A stretch of DNA of 64,000 nt from an uncultured Fulvivirga sp. (GCA_947500555.1 CANMSE010000004.1:310001-374000); one strand, 5' to 3'; positions 1 to 9,698 are shown, counted from the first letter of the stretch. A program made the numbers and translations. The notes: generated from the sequence alone by a model not told the origin.

Positions 1-1201
1 GAAAGGTCAGGTACTTGAAGGAACGATCAAAAACATGACTAATTTCGGTGTATTCATCGATCTTGGTGGTGTTGACGGACTTCTTCATATTACCGATATC
101 TCATGGGGAAGAATTAACCACCCTGAAGAGGTGCTGAAACTTGATGAGACTGTGAAGATCGTTGTTCTTGATTTTGATGAGGACAAGAAGAGAATTTCTC
201 TTGGTATGAAGCAATTGACTGAGCATCCTTGGGATTCTCTTGAAAAAACAATTGATGTTGGATCAAAAGTTAAAGGCAAGATTGTTAATGTAGCTGATTA
301 TGGTGCGTTCCTTGAACTCCAGCCAGGTGTTGAAGGGTTGATTCACGTTTCTGAAATGTCATGGTCTCAACACTTGAGAAACCCTCAGGACTTTATCAAT
401 ATTGGAGATGAATTAGAGGCTGTTGTACTTACCTTAGATAGAGAGGAAAGAAAAATGTCATTGGGTATTAAGCAGTTGACTGAAGATCCATGGACTAAGC
501 AAGATGTTCTTACTAAATATGCAGTGGGTACTACTCACAAAGGTGTGGTAAGAAACTTAACTAACTTCGGTTTATTCATTGAACTAGAAGAAGGTATAGA
601 TGGTCTTGTACACGTTTCTGACCTTTCATGGACCAAGAAAATCAAGCACCCTTCTGAATTTGTTAAAGTTGGAGAGGATCTTGAAGTAATGGTTCTTGAA
701 CTTGACGTAGACAATAGAAGATTGGCATTAAGTCATAAGCATTTGGAAGAGAATCCATGGGATACTTTTGAAACAGTATTCAATACAGGTTCTGTACATA
801 AATGTACTATTATGAGTGTTACAGAAAAAGGTGCTGTTCTAGAATTACCTTATGGTATCGAAGGTTTTAGTTCAACGAGAAACTTGGTGAAAGAAGATGG
901 TTCTAAATCAGAAGTGGGTGAAACTTTGGACTTTAAAGTTCTAGAGTTCTCTAAAGATGATAAGAGAATTGTACTTTCTCACAAAGCAATGTATTCTCAG
1001 GAAGAAGAGAAGGTTGAAGCACCTAAGAAAGCAGCTAAAAAATCTGCCCCTAAGGCAAACAAAGATGCTGAGAAATCAACACTTGGTGACTTAGAAGCTC
1101 TTAGTGCATTGAAAGATAAAATGGAAGATGCTAAGAAGCCTGTGAAAAAGGCTCCTGCTAAAAAAGCAGAGAAAAAAGAGGAAGAAAAGACAGAAGAATA
1201 G
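1..1201 (+). CDS. rpsA: 30S ribosomal protein S1, C-terminal part (5' end outside window)
   Basis: Ribosomal protein S1 binds mRNA on the 30S subunit and helps initiate translation. The frame is open from base 2, so the gene begins before the window. Four S1 RNA-binding repeats are visible, each opening with a G-x-V-x-G-x-(I/V) strand, followed by (N/D)-(F/Y)-G-(V/A/L)-F-(I/L)-(E/D)-L, G-(V/I)-(D/E)-G-L-(I/L/V)-H-(I/V)-(S/T) and closing with S-L-G-(M/I)-K-Q-L or a variant. The last repeat is the most diverged. Bacterial S1 usually has six repeats, so about two are missing. The last 60 or so residues form a Lys/Ala/Glu-rich tail (repeated KKA and KKAPAKKAEKK), probably disordered and common in Bacteroidetes S1. 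A strong terminator follows. Confidence 0.95.
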   Translation, partial: KGQVLEGTIKNMTNFGVFIDLGGVDGLLHITDISWGRINHPEEVLKLDETVKIVVLDFDEDKKRISLGMKQLTEHPWDSLEKTIDVGSKVKGKIVNVADYGAFLELQPGVEGLIHVSEMSWSQHLRNPQDFINIGDELEAVVLTLDREERKMSLGIKQLTEDPWTKQDVLTKYAVGTTHKGVVRNLTNFGLFIELEEGIDGLVHVSDLSWTKKIKHPSEFVKVGEDLEVMVLELDVDNRRLALSHKHLEENPWDTFETVFNTGSVHKCTIMSVTEKGAVLELPYGIEGFSSTRNLVKEDGSKSEVGETLDFKVLEFSKDDKRIVLSHKAMYSQEEEKVEAPKKAAKKSAPKANKDAEKSTLGDLEALSALKDKMEDAKKPVKKAPAKKAEKKEEEKTEE

Positions 1202-1225
1202 TCTTACATTTCTCATAATTGATTT

Positions 1226-1257
1226 AAAAGGGTTACTGTTTTAGTAACCCTTTTTTT
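1226..1257 (+). terminator. Rho-independent terminator of rpsA
   Basis: Perfect 8-bp stem GGGTTACT/AGTAACCC (1230-1237 and 1243-1250) with a five-base GTTTT loop, preceded by AAAA and followed by seven T. It lies 29 bases after the rpsA stop and separates it from the next gene. Confidence 0.92.
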
Positions 1258-1316
1258 ATGCCTCCATCATAGAAGGATTAATCTCGTTTCTGCTGTCATA
1301 AGACATGAGGGATTCT

Positions 1317-1324
1317 TAGCTTTG
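1317..1324 (+). promoter_or_regulatory. Bacteroidetes-type -7 element (TAGCTTTG) for the cystathionine beta-synthase gene
   Basis: Matches the TAnnTTTG consensus of Bacteroidetes housekeeping promoters. It overlaps the most upstream possible start codon (TTG at 1322), so translation must begin downstream, at ATG 1343. No clear -33 element was seen. Confidence 0.6.
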
Positions 1325-1342
1325 CAAAAAATTAAAGAGATT

Positions 1343-2713
1343 ATGTATTATAATTCAATCATCGAAGCCATAGGCAATACACCGCTTGTCAAATTGAATA
1401 GTGTCAATAAAGGTATTAAAGGTACTATTTTAGTTAAAGTGGAATACTTCAATCCTGGAAATTCTATGAAAGATAGGATGGCGCTTAAGATGATTGAAGA
1501 TGCTGAAAAATCAGGTGTTTTAAAACCTGGGGGAACCATCATAGAAGGAACTTCAGGCAATACAGGTATGGGTTTGGCTCTTGTAGCTATTGCTAAAGGG
1601 TATAAGTGTGTTTTTACTTTATCAGACAAACAGTCTCAGGAAAAGATTGACATTCTTCGGGCTATGGGTGCCGAAGTAATCGTTTGTCCTACCAATGTTG
1701 CACCTGATGATCCTAGATCGTATTATTCTGTAGCGAAAAAGATGAATGCAGAAATCCCTAATTCATTTTATCCGAATCAATATGATAATACCTCAAATGC
1801 TCAGGCTCACTATGAAACTACCGGACCTGAAATTTGGGAGCAAACAGAAGGAAAAATAACGCACTGGGCGGCAGGTGTTGGAACCGGAGGTTCTATGTGT
1901 GGTACTGCCAAGTTTCTAAAGGAGCAAAATCCCGATATTGTTTCAGTAGGAATTGATAGCTATGGTTCGGTATTCAAAAAATTCAAAGAAACTGGAATCT
2001 TTGATGAAAATGAGATCTACCCTTATATGACCGAGGGGATAGGTGAAGATATTCTACCTAAGAACGTTGACTTCGATCTTATTGATACTTTCGTTAAGGT
2101 TACTGATAAAGATGCTGCCATCATGACCCGTAGGTTAGCTAGGGAAGAGGGTCTTTTTATAGGTTGGTCATGTGGTTCTGCTGTTTATGGAGCGCTGGAA
2201 TATGCCAAAGAACACCTTAATGAAGATGATACAATGGTTATCATACTTCCTGACCATGGAACCAGGTATTTAGCCAAGCTATACAATGACAATTGGATGA
2301 AAGATCACGGTTTTATTGAAGCTCGCGAATATGATACTGCAAAAGATATAATTGACAGGAGGAATGGTTCCGACAAACTCCATGTCGTTCAACATGATTT
2401 GACCGTGGGTGAGTCAATTAAGATGTTAACTAAAGAAGGAATTGATCAAATTCCTGTTGTTAAGGGTAATAATTTTATTGGCAGTATTAGCACTTCGAGA
2501 TTGCTTGAGCAATTAATAGATGATCCAGCAATTAAAAGCTATTCTGTAGAAGAAATAATGGATAGTCCCATGCCTTTTGTAGCTATGGATAATACGTTGG
2601 ATGTTCTTTCGTCTATGATCAATAAAGATAACAAAGCTATTTTGGTTAGAGATAATGCACATAAAGTACATATCATCACTCATCATGATATTTTGCAGGC
2701 TATGAGTAGCTAA
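1343..2713 (+). CDS. Cystathionine beta-synthase (PLP enzyme with C-terminal CBS domain pair)
   Basis: Fold-type II PLP enzyme expected to condense homocysteine and serine to cystathionine, or to act as a cysteine synthase. The PLP lysine lies in NPGNSMKDRMA (about residue 43 from ATG 1343). The phosphate/substrate loop EGTSGNTG and the glycine-rich GVGTGGS follow. EGIGED matches the EGIG motif of cystathionine beta-synthases rather than simple cysteine synthases. About 110 C-terminal residues form two CBS (Bateman) modules, the usual regulatory part. There is no N-terminal haem extension as in animals. Start: ATG 1343 is preferred over TTG 1322, which falls inside the promoter element. The gene stands alone between a terminator and an independent promoter. 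Cystathionine versus cysteine synthesis cannot be settled from sequence alone. Confidence 0.9.
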   Translation: MYYNSIIEAIGNTPLVKLNSVNKGIKGTILVKVEYFNPGNSMKDRMALKMIEDAEKSGVLKPGGTIIEGTSGNTGMGLALVAIAKGYKCVFTLSDKQSQEKIDILRAMGAEVIVCPTNVAPDDPRSYYSVAKKMNAEIPNSFYPNQYDNTSNAQAHYETTGPEIWEQTEGKITHWAAGVGTGGSMCGTAKFLKEQNPDIVSVGIDSYGSVFKKFKETGIFDENEIYPYMTEGIGEDILPKNVDFDLIDTFVKVTDKDAAIMTRRLAREEGLFIGWSCGSAVYGALEYAKEHLNEDDTMVIILPDHGTRYLAKLYNDNWMKDHGFIEAREYDTAKDIIDRRNGSDKLHVVQHDLTVGESIKMLTKEGIDQIPVVKGNNFIGSISTSRLLEQLIDDPAIKSYSVEEIMDSPMPFVAMDNTLDVLSSMINKDNKAILVRDNAHKVHIITHHDILQAMSS

Positions 2714-2779
2714 ATCATTTGAATAGTAATCTTTTTTAGTAATAATCTTACATTCTGAATAAAGCATTTATTCAATTGC

Positions 2780-2787
2780 TACCTTTG
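2780..2787 (+). promoter_or_regulatory. Bacteroidetes-type -7 element (TACCTTTG) next to start codon
   Basis: TACCTTTG ends six bases before ATG 2793, so transcription would start at or within a few bases of the start codon, giving a leaderless or nearly leaderless mRNA. This is inferred from spacing only. Confidence 0.55.
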
Positions 2788-2792
2788 TAGCC

Positions 2793-4292
2793 ATGACAAG
2801 AATTGCCTCTACATTTTTGCTCATATCAGTGTCTCTCTTATCGGGGTATGCTCAAAATTTCACTCTTGATAGTCTTCGCTATCGTTTGAGAAATGTGGAG
2901 GAAGACAGTCTTCGTGTAATAACTCTCAACGAGATAGCTTATAGATCAATCGGTATTGACCCTTTGTTGGCAAAGGATGATGTAATTGTCGCTTATAACA
3001 AGGCCAAGGAAATTGGTTTTGAGAAAGGGCAGGCCAGATCTTTAGTAGTAATGGGTAGTGTTTATTGGGGTTTAGGTAATTATGAAGAAGCTCTCTCGCA
3101 TTATCTTGATGCACTCAAGGAATATCAGAAGCTTGATGATATTAAGGGCCGTTCAGATTGTCTAAATAATATAGGAGAGGTATACAAAAAGCTAGGAGAA
3201 TATAAGAATGCTCTCGACTATCTAAAACATGCCTTGACACTTAGGGAGCAAATATATGGTGTGGGTAAATCCACCTTGTCATACAGTAATTTGGGCGAGC
3301 TATATACTTTGATGAATGATTTTAGTAAAGCTGAGGAGTATTATAAAATCGCATTAAGAGCAGCTATAGAAACTAATGACGCCAGAGGACATTCATATGT
3401 TAAAAATGGACTGGGCTCTCTATACTCAGCTCAAAAAAAATATAAAAAGGCTATTCCCTATTTCCTTGAAGCTATACAATTGAGGAAGGAGACGAATGAT
3501 ATAAGAGGCATCGCTTATTCATATACTGATCTTGGGGAGACTTACTTCATGCTTAATGAATTGGATTCTTCAAGGTATTATTTTCAAGAGGGACTATATG
3601 TAGCAAGTCAGGTAAAGGCGATTGATGTGAGAGTTCGTCTGTATCAATACATGTCGAAACTTGACTCTTTGCGAGGTGACTTTGACAATGCCTATTACAA
3701 CTTTCGAAAACATGCAGTATTAAAGGATAGCCTTTTTAATATTGAGAAAGCATCTCAAATAGCTCGAATGGAAGCGGAATACCAAAACGAAATTCTTATT
3801 CAGGCTAATGAAACCAAAGAAGCTGAATTAAGAGAACGTAATACTCTCATTATAGCGGTAATTATGATGTTCATACTACTTGCTGCACTAACCCGTGCAT
3901 TCTATCAACAAAGAACCAGTCAGAAAAAAATAAATAATACCTTATTATCTAAAAATGATCAGATTGAGCGACAAAATCTTGAAATACAATCTCAAGCCAG
4001 CCAATTAAAGAACCTGAACCAAAATCTTGAAAATCTGAACCAAAGTTTAGAAGGCAAAATCAATGAGAGAACGGAGTTGCTTGAAGCTCGTAACAAAGAC
4101 CTTGCAGAATATGCCTTTATTCATGCGCACGAACTCAGAGCTCCTGTAGCTAATATTTTAGGACTTGTTCAATTGTTGAAGCATACGGATCTGAATGAGA
4201 AGGATCGTGAAATGGTCGATCACCTTTACACAGCTACAGAAGAGCTTGATAAAGTCATTCGTAACATCGCCTCCAAAGAGGAAGGGAGCTAA
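2793..4292 (+). CDS. TPR sensor protein with H-box but no ATPase domain
   Basis: Begins with a signal peptide (about residues 1-20, ending GYAQ), then at least six tetratricopeptide repeats of about 40 residues (about 70-330; motifs such as YKKLGEYKNALDYLKHAL). One membrane helix follows (about 352-372), then a coiled coil rich in Q, N and E (about 375-430). The end resembles a histidine-kinase dimerisation helix: HAHELRAPVANILGLVQLL, with H446 at the phospho-acceptor position. The protein stops about 45 residues later, with no N, G1 or G2 boxes of an ATPase domain. It is therefore not a complete kinase. It could be phosphorylated in trans, or act as a scaffold or dimerisation partner. It converges on the next gene with a 4-base overlap of stop ends. 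Confidence 0.8.
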   Translation: MTRIASTFLLISVSLLSGYAQNFTLDSLRYRLRNVEEDSLRVITLNEIAYRSIGIDPLLAKDDVIVAYNKAKEIGFEKGQARSLVVMGSVYWGLGNYEEALSHYLDALKEYQKLDDIKGRSDCLNNIGEVYKKLGEYKNALDYLKHALTLREQIYGVGKSTLSYSNLGELYTLMNDFSKAEEYYKIALRAAIETNDARGHSYVKNGLGSLYSAQKKYKKAIPYFLEAIQLRKETNDIRGIAYSYTDLGETYFMLNELDSSRYYFQEGLYVASQVKAIDVRVRLYQYMSKLDSLRGDFDNAYYNFRKHAVLKDSLFNIEKASQIARMEAEYQNEILIQANETKEAELRERNTLIIAVIMMFILLAALTRAFYQQRTSQKKINNTLLSKNDQIERQNLEIQSQASQLKNLNQNLENLNQSLEGKINERTELLEARNKDLAEYAFIHAHELRAPVANILGLVQLLKHTDLNEKDREMVDHLYTATEELDKVIRNIASKEEGS

Positions 4293-4870
4293 ATCATTAC
4301 AACTCTTCTAAAAGGTAAATCCTCGGCAAGCTCTGGCGGTGGTCCAAAGTGTCTTTTGGAAAAATCATCAAGCTCATCGAGAGTTTCGGCCGACAGTAGT
4401 TCAGCTACAGCTTCAAGAGTCTCACCACTTACTAAGTATGGCATTTGCCCCATTACCATTTTGGTACCTTTGCAATGAGCAAAAATTTGATATTCGTTCA
4501 ATTCACTTTTTTCTTTGCCCGTAATCATACATTCATTCAACCATTCATTTGGATCAAATGGGCTTGAATTCATCAAGTCCATACGTTTTTCCAGGTTAAG
4601 ATTTTGCATGAAATACTGCTCAAGACTTTTCATAGATTCTCGTGACATTGAGTTGCGCATCCGCTCGGCACATCCCATGCAGATGGCATATTCAAAAATG
4701 ACATCATGCGCAGAAAACCCATCATACTTCTTCACAGCTTTCTCAATGAAATATTCCGTTGACTCATCAAGCAGATATTTATCACATTCAATGCAATGAT
4801 CGAATTGTTTTTTGGAATCAAACGAGTGAAATTCAGAAGGTATGTCTATACCTGTATTATCTTCAGACAT
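4289..4870 (-). CDS. Uncharacterised cysteine-containing cytoplasmic protein
   Basis: No family was recognised. The 193-residue acidic protein has no signal peptide or membrane helix. Two CxxC pairs, CIEC near residue 27 and CMGC near residue 74, are spaced like a zinc-binding knuckle; a further cysteine lies in ECMITGKEK. A Pro-rich GPPPEL segment sits near the C-terminus. The stop overlaps by four bases the stop of the convergent TPR gene. Upstream it diverges from pyruvate carboxylase across 127 bases. Composition and length suggest a genuine conserved gene, but its function is unknown; metal binding is inferred from the Cys spacing only. Confidence 0.7.
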   Translation of the reverse strand: MSEDNTGIDIPSEFHSFDSKKQFDHCIECDKYLLDESTEYFIEKAVKKYDGFSAHDVIFEYAICMGCAERMRNSMSRESMKSLEQYFMQNLNLEKRMDLMNSSPFDPNEWLNECMITGKEKSELNEYQIFAHCKGTKMVMGQMPYLVSGETLEAVAELLSAETLDELDDFSKRHFGPPPELAEDLPFRRVVMI

Positions 4871-4997
4871 TAATATTTAATCTTTTTCATTGTTGAAATG
4901 ATAAATATAGATAATAAAATCACTTCCTCAAGGCTTCATTTTTGCTATGCCGAAAGTTATGACTTATCTTTTCTAAAACTTTATAGAGTAACCACAG

Positions 4998-7900
4998 ATG
5001 GGTCAAAAATTGAGAGAAATTAAGAAGTTATTAGTAGCAAATAGGGGAGAAATCGCAATACGAATTTTTCGTGCAGGGTCTGAATTAAAAGTCAGAACAG
5101 TAGCTATTTATACGTTTGAAGACAGGTACTCTCTGCATAGATATAAAGCTGATGAAGCGTACCAGGTTGGAGCAGATAATGATCCTCTTAAACCATACCT
5201 GGATATTGAAGAAATCATTGCTGTGGCTAAGCGTAATAAAGTAGATGCCATTCACCCAGGTTATGGCTTCTTATCAGAGAATGTAAACTTTGCTCGCAGG
5301 TGTAGAGAAGAAGGAATAATATTCGTTGGTCCGGAACCAGAGGTTATGGAGCGACTAGGAGATAAAGTTGCGGCAAAACGGGCGGCAATTGAAGCAAAGG
5401 TTCCTATAATAGAAGACAGCAAGCAGACCTTAGATACTGAGGCTATAGCGCTGGAAGAAGCTCAAAGGATTGGCTATCCCATAATGTTAAAAGCTGCTTC
5501 AGGAGGAGGGGGAAGAGGAATGCGCGTGATTCGAAACGACAAAGATTTAAAGAAAGGGTATAATGAAGCGCGCAGCGAAGCGGAGAAAGCATTTGGTGAT
5601 TCAACGGTATTCCTCGAAAAGTATATAGACAACCCCAAGCACATTGAAGTGCAAATCATGGGGGATAATTACGGTAACCTTATTCATTTATTTGAAAGAG
5701 ATTGCTCGGTGCAAAGAAGGTTTCAAAAAGTTGTTGAGATAGCTCCTTGTGTGACCATACAGCAAGAAACAAAAAATAAGCTGTATCAATATGCTTTGGC
5801 CATCACAAGGTTAGTCAATTACAATAATGTTGGAACAGTTGAGTTTTTGGTCGATAATGATGAAAATATTTATTTCATTGAGGTCAACCCCAGAGTTCAG
5901 GTAGAGCATACAATCACCGAAGAAGTGACGGGAATTGATATTGTTCGTTCTCAAATTTTAATAGCGAAGGGCCATGAACTGGCGGACCCTCGAATATTCA
6001 TCAAGAGTCAGGATGATGTAAAATGCAATGGCTTTGCGATCCAATGCAGGGTAACAACCGAAAACCCTGCAGAAAACTTCAAGCCAGACTACGGAACAAT
6101 TATAGCCTATAGAAGTGCGAGTGGTTTTGGTATTCGTCTGGATGCTGGTAACTGTTATTCTGGTGTTACTATTTCACCCTTTTTTGATTCTCTTTTAGTG
6201 AAAGTTTCCGCATGGGGCCGTACGCTAAAAGGGGCATCAGAAAGATTATCAAGGGCACTTAGCGAATTTAGGATAAGAGGAGTAGAAACGAATATTGCTT
6301 TTCTGGAAAACGTAATCAACAATCCAACCTTTTTCAAAGGTGAGGCCACAGTAAACTTTATAGCAGACCACCCTGACCTCTTTAAATCACCAAGACGTTT
6401 TGATAGAGGCACTAGACTCTTAAATTATATTGCCAACGTGGCCGTCAATGGTAATCCAGACGTGAAACGCATTGATAAATATAAAGTCTTTCCTCCAGCT
6501 AATGTTCCTAATTTTGATCGGTTAGGATCTCACCCAAAAGGCTCTAAGGACAAATTAAATGAGCTTGGAAGAGAAGGCTTTGTCAACTGGTTGAAAAATG
6601 AGAAGTCCATTCAGTTTACTGATACCACTTTTAGGGATGCTCATCAATCGTTGTTAGCAACAAGGGTAAGAACCATTGACATGCTTAAAGTAGCAGAAGG
6701 TTTTTCTAAGAGTCATCCTAACCTGTTTAGTATGGAAGTTTGGGGTGGAGCGACATTTGATGTTTGCATGAGGTTTTTAAACGAAAATCCATGGGAACGA
6801 CTGAAGCTGTTAAGAGAAGCTATGCCAAATGTATTATTGCAAATGCTACTTCGTGGTTCAAATGGAGTAGGTTATAAGGCTTATCCTGATAATCTTATTG
6901 AAAGATTTGTAGTAAAATCCTGGGAAACAGGAATTGATGTTTTTCGGATTTTCGATTCTCTCAATTGGGTCGAGGCAATGAAGGTCAGTATTAAGACCGT
7001 GAGAGAACAGACGGAAGCACTTGCTGAAGCGTGTATTTGCTATACCGGAGATCTGACCAAAAAAGGCACAAAATATGATCTGAATTACTATTTGGATATG
7101 GCTCGTCAGTTGGAAGATGAAGGAGCACATATTATTGCAATTAAGGATATGGCTGGACTTCTAAAACCGGCTAGTGCTTCTTTATTGGTGTCAGAATTAA
7201 AGAAAGCTATTGATCTACCAATTCATCTACATACCCACGATACAGGTGGAATTCAGTGTCTTACTTACCAAAATGCAATTGATGCCGGAGTCGATGTAAT
7301 TGATGTAGCTTTGAGTTCTATGTCTGGGCTCACATCTCAACCAAATTTCAATTCTATTTTAGCGGGACTACAGGGTCATGAGCGTGAAAATGAATTTGAC
7401 CTGAAGTCCTTGAACCAGTATGCTAATTATTGGGAAGCGGTACGTGAATGGTATTATCCTTTTGAATCCGGATTAAAGGCAAGTACTGCTGAGGTCTATG
7501 AGCACGAAATACCAGGAGGACAATATTCTAATCTTCGGCCACAAGCCAGAGCTCTTGGCTTGGAAGACAAGTTCGATAAGATCAAAGAAAATTATACTGC
7601 TGTCAATAAGTTGTTCGGTGATTTAGTGAAAGTTACGCCTTCTTCTAAAGTAGTAGGGGATATGGCCCTTTTTCTTACCTCCAATGATTTGACTACTCAA
7701 GATGTATTAGAACGTGGCAACACCCTTTCATTCCCTGAGTCAGTAGTAAGTTTATTTAAAGGGGAGTTGGGCCAACCTTACAAGGGGTTTCCTGAAGAGG
7801 TTTCAAAAATTGTTCTGAAAGGAGAAAAACCTTTCACCGATCGACCTAATGCACATCTCGAACCGATTGATTTCAAAAAAGAGTTTGCTGACTTCCATGA

Positions 7901-8444
7901 GGAGTTTGATGAATATTGTGATGAGCTGGATTTTTTATCTTATAAACTGTACCCGAAGGTATTCACTGATTTCTATAATAAATGGCAGGAGTATGGAGGT
8001 CTGTGGAAGCTACCCACTTGCACATTCTTTTATGGGATGAAGAACAATGAAGAGATTTTCGTTGAAATCGGACCTGGAAAATCAATTATTATCAAGAAAC
8101 TGTATTCCTCAAAACCTGATGAAGACGGCATGTGCAATGTCTATTTTGAAATGAACGGTCAGGCACGGGTGATACAGGTAAAAGATGAAAGTTATAAGTC
8201 CACTAAAATCACGAATGTTAAAGCAACGACTGAAAAGCATGTAGGGGCACCCCTTCAGGGTCGTATAGCTGAGGTTAAAGTAAAAGCAGGAGATAAAGTG
8301 AAGGAGAATCAACCACTATTTGTAATTGAAGCTATGAAAATGGAAACCACTATTAGTGCCACTGCTGATGGTGAAGTGGCTAAAGTTTATTTAACTGATG
8401 GTGATATGGTGGAGCAGGATGATTTGGTCGTTGAGATGAGCTAG
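4998..8444 (+). CDS. pyc: Pyruvate carboxylase
   Basis: ATP- and biotin-dependent carboxylation of pyruvate to oxaloacetate, an anaplerotic reaction in the cytoplasm. All three modules are on one 1148-residue chain, the usual full length. Biotin carboxylase occupies about residues 1-460, with KLLVANRGEIAIRIFRA at the start, the glycine-rich ATP-grasp loop KAASGGGGRGMRVI and the EVNPRVQVEHTITE segment. The carboxyltransferase begins with FTDTTFRDAHQSLLATRVRT (about residue 545) and contains KDMAGLLKP and HLHTHDTGG metal-site segments. The C-terminal biotinyl domain has EAMKMET, with biotinyl lysine K1114. Monocistronic; a convergent gene begins 20 bases after the stop. Domain order and motifs leave little doubt. 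Confidence 0.97.
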   Translation: MGQKLREIKKLLVANRGEIAIRIFRAGSELKVRTVAIYTFEDRYSLHRYKADEAYQVGADNDPLKPYLDIEEIIAVAKRNKVDAIHPGYGFLSENVNFARRCREEGIIFVGPEPEVMERLGDKVAAKRAAIEAKVPIIEDSKQTLDTEAIALEEAQRIGYPIMLKAASGGGGRGMRVIRNDKDLKKGYNEARSEAEKAFGDSTVFLEKYIDNPKHIEVQIMGDNYGNLIHLFERDCSVQRRFQKVVEIAPCVTIQQETKNKLYQYALAITRLVNYNNVGTVEFLVDNDENIYFIEVNPRVQVEHTITEEVTGIDIVRSQILIAKGHELADPRIFIKSQDDVKCNGFAIQCRVTTENPAENFKPDYGTIIAYRSASGFGIRLDAGNCYSGVTISPFFDSLLVKVSAWGRTLKGASERLSRALSEFRIRGVETNIAFLENVINNPTFFKGEATVNFIADHPDLFKSPRRFDRGTRLLNYIANVAVNGNPDVKRIDKYKVFPPANVPNFDRLGSHPKGSKDKLNELGREGFVNWLKNEKSIQFTDTTFRDAHQSLLATRVRTIDMLKVAEGFSKSHPNLFSMEVWGGATFDVCMRFLNENPWERLKLLREAMPNVLLQMLLRGSNGVGYKAYPDNLIERFVVKSWETGIDVFRIFDSLNWVEAMKVSIKTVREQTEALAEACICYTGDLTKKGTKYDLNYYLDMARQLEDEGAHIIAIKDMAGLLKPASASLLVSELKKAIDLPIHLHTHDTGGIQCLTYQNAIDAGVDVIDVALSSMSGLTSQPNFNSILAGLQGHERENEFDLKSLNQYANYWEAVREWYYPFESGLKASTAEVYEHEIPGGQYSNLRPQARALGLEDKFDKIKENYTAVNKLFGDLVKVTPSSKVVGDMALFLTSNDLTTQDVLERGNTLSFPESVVSLFKGELGQPYKGFPEEVSKIVLKGEKPFTDRPNAHLEPIDFKKEFADFHEEFDEYCDELDFLSYKLYPKVFTDFYNKWQEYGGLWKLPTCTFFYGMKNNEEIFVEIGPGKSIIIKKLYSSKPDEDGMCNVYFEMNGQARVIQVKDESYKSTKITNVKATTEKHVGAPLQGRIAEVKVKAGDKVKENQPLFVIEAMKMETTISATADGEVAKVYLTDGDMVEQDDLVVEMS

Positions 8445-8464
8445 TTGTGTATACCCACTTTACC

Positions 8465-9097
8465 TTAATTTATTTCAACTAAACCATTAAGTAGTTTTTC
8501 ACTTTCACTTTTATATTCGTTGAGTAAATTTTGTGCAGTATAGGTCACGAATTGGACTGTCCCATTACTATTAGAATAGTAATATCCGTAAAAGGAAAAT
8601 TTAATTCCTTGGGTAGTTCCATCCATTTGAAGCAATAGTACCTTCAAGTCATTGACAGTTCTATATTCTTCATGCGTAATTCTTAAATCGGGTGCTACTG
8701 CTTTACCATTTTCCACAGCAATTGACTTCAAATTTTCAAGCGGTATTTCTACTTTTTCTGAGATAATCATGCCATACAAATCCCCACCTTTCAGCTGAAG
8801 TTCATATTCAGCTTCAGGATTATCTGTAGCTTTTTTGAAGGACCATACTTTTGGGTTCAACCAAAAACCAGTATTCAGTTTATTACTTTTAAGCAAAAAA
8901 GTTGAGTTTTTATCTTTTTTGAAGAGTTTTGAGTTAGTTGGTATTTCCTTTTCCTCCAAGTCATCCTCATTCTGATATGCCCACGTGCCGTTATCATATA
9001 GAATTACCTCTTCTCCGGTTTGTGTCACTGCTATTTGTTGTGCATGAACGAAAATAATTGTAGACAAATAAACTATTACCAGACTTATTCTTTTCAT
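8465..9097 (-). CDS. Secreted protein with an N-terminal DNGTWAY repeat-like motif
   Basis: Small exported protein of unknown role. A cleavable signal peptide (MKRISLVIVYLSTIIFVHAQ) is followed by VTQTGEEVILYDNGTWAY, a short motif (x-G-x-x-V-x-L-x-D-N-G-T-W) common at the N-terminus of small Bacteroidetes periplasmic proteins. The remainder (about residues 60-210) looks like a mixed alpha/beta domain, with no catalytic motif seen. The start is placed at ATG 9097, where the signal peptide begins; the frame extends only two codons further to a TTG. Convergent with pyruvate carboxylase, 20 bases apart, and probably a single-gene unit. Confidence 0.7.
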   Translation of the reverse strand: MKRISLVIVYLSTIIFVHAQQIAVTQTGEEVILYDNGTWAYQNEDDLEEKEIPTNSKLFKKDKNSTFLLKSNKLNTGFWLNPKVWSFKKATDNPEAEYELQLKGGDLYGMIISEKVEIPLENLKSIAVENGKAVAPDLRITHEEYRTVNDLKVLLLQMDGTTQGIKFSFYGYYYSNSNGTVQFVTYTAQNLLNEYKSESEKLLNGLVEIN

Positions 9098-9197
9098 ATT
9101 CAATTTACCAAGACCAGACCTTTGTTTTATGAGTTATAAAAGTAATATCTTATTGAATTTAAACCTAGCTAGTGTGAAAAGTCTCTTTTATTTTCTT

Positions 9198-9698
9198 CTA
9201 ATGGACCTGACTATCAACTTGCTTGATAAACTCTACTATTTTGGATTGATTGTTTCCCCCGGTTACGGTATGTATGTTTCCTGTATAGTTCATTCCTAAA
9301 TAATTCGCAGTTTCTGAGAATGGAAGCCAAAATGAATTTCCTAAATGATTACCATTTGAACAACTAACCGCAGCCATATTCTTTCCTCGTAATTTTCGTC
9401 CAAGGTCTTTTTCAATAGTTAACAAGTCAGTAATTCTATCAAAAAACACCTTCATAATTCCACTCATTGAATACCAATAGACAGGGGTGACGAAAATCAG
9501 GGTATCATACTTTTCAATAACCAGCTGCATTAACTTTAGATAGTCGTCATCCTTGTTTTGATGTTCGTAATCGAAATAGCTAAAATCATAGTCATTAAGA
9601 TTTATCAAATCCCAATCGGAGTGTTTGATGAGCTCATCTGCCAGCATCTGGGCGTCACCATCATTTCTTGAACTTCCAAGGATTACAACTTTTTTCAT
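9198..9698 (-). CDS. NADPH-dependent FMN reductase / flavodoxin-like oxidoreductase
   Basis: Flavodoxin-fold protein of 166 residues, the normal size for NAD(P)H:FMN or quinone reductases. The N-terminal strand-loop KKVVILGSSRNDGDAQMLADEL matches the FMN phosphate-binding loop (GSSR-x-x-G/D). The second flavin-contacting segment TPVYWYSMSGIMKVFFDR is the classic P-x-Y-W/H-x-x-S/M pattern before a helix. A Gly/Asn-rich segment (SCSNGNHLGNSFW) follows. No signal peptide, so probably cytoplasmic. Its start is 41 bases from the stop of the upstream PLP-enzyme gene on the same strand, so co-transcription is possible. The exact substrate cannot be read from sequence. Confidence 0.85.
   Translation of the reverse strand: MKKVVILGSSRNDGDAQMLADELIKHSDWDLINLNDYDFSYFDYEHQNKDDDYLKLMQLVIEKYDTLIFVTPVYWYSMSGIMKVFFDRITDLLTIEKDLGRKLRGKNMAAVSCSNGNHLGNSFWLPFSETANYLGMNYTGNIHTVTGGNNQSKIVEFIKQVDSQVH

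Noticed and set aside
1322..1342. Longer cystathionine beta-synthase start at TTG 1322.
   Set aside because: TTG lies in the TAGCTTTG promoter-like element; ATG 1343 matches the expected protein start.
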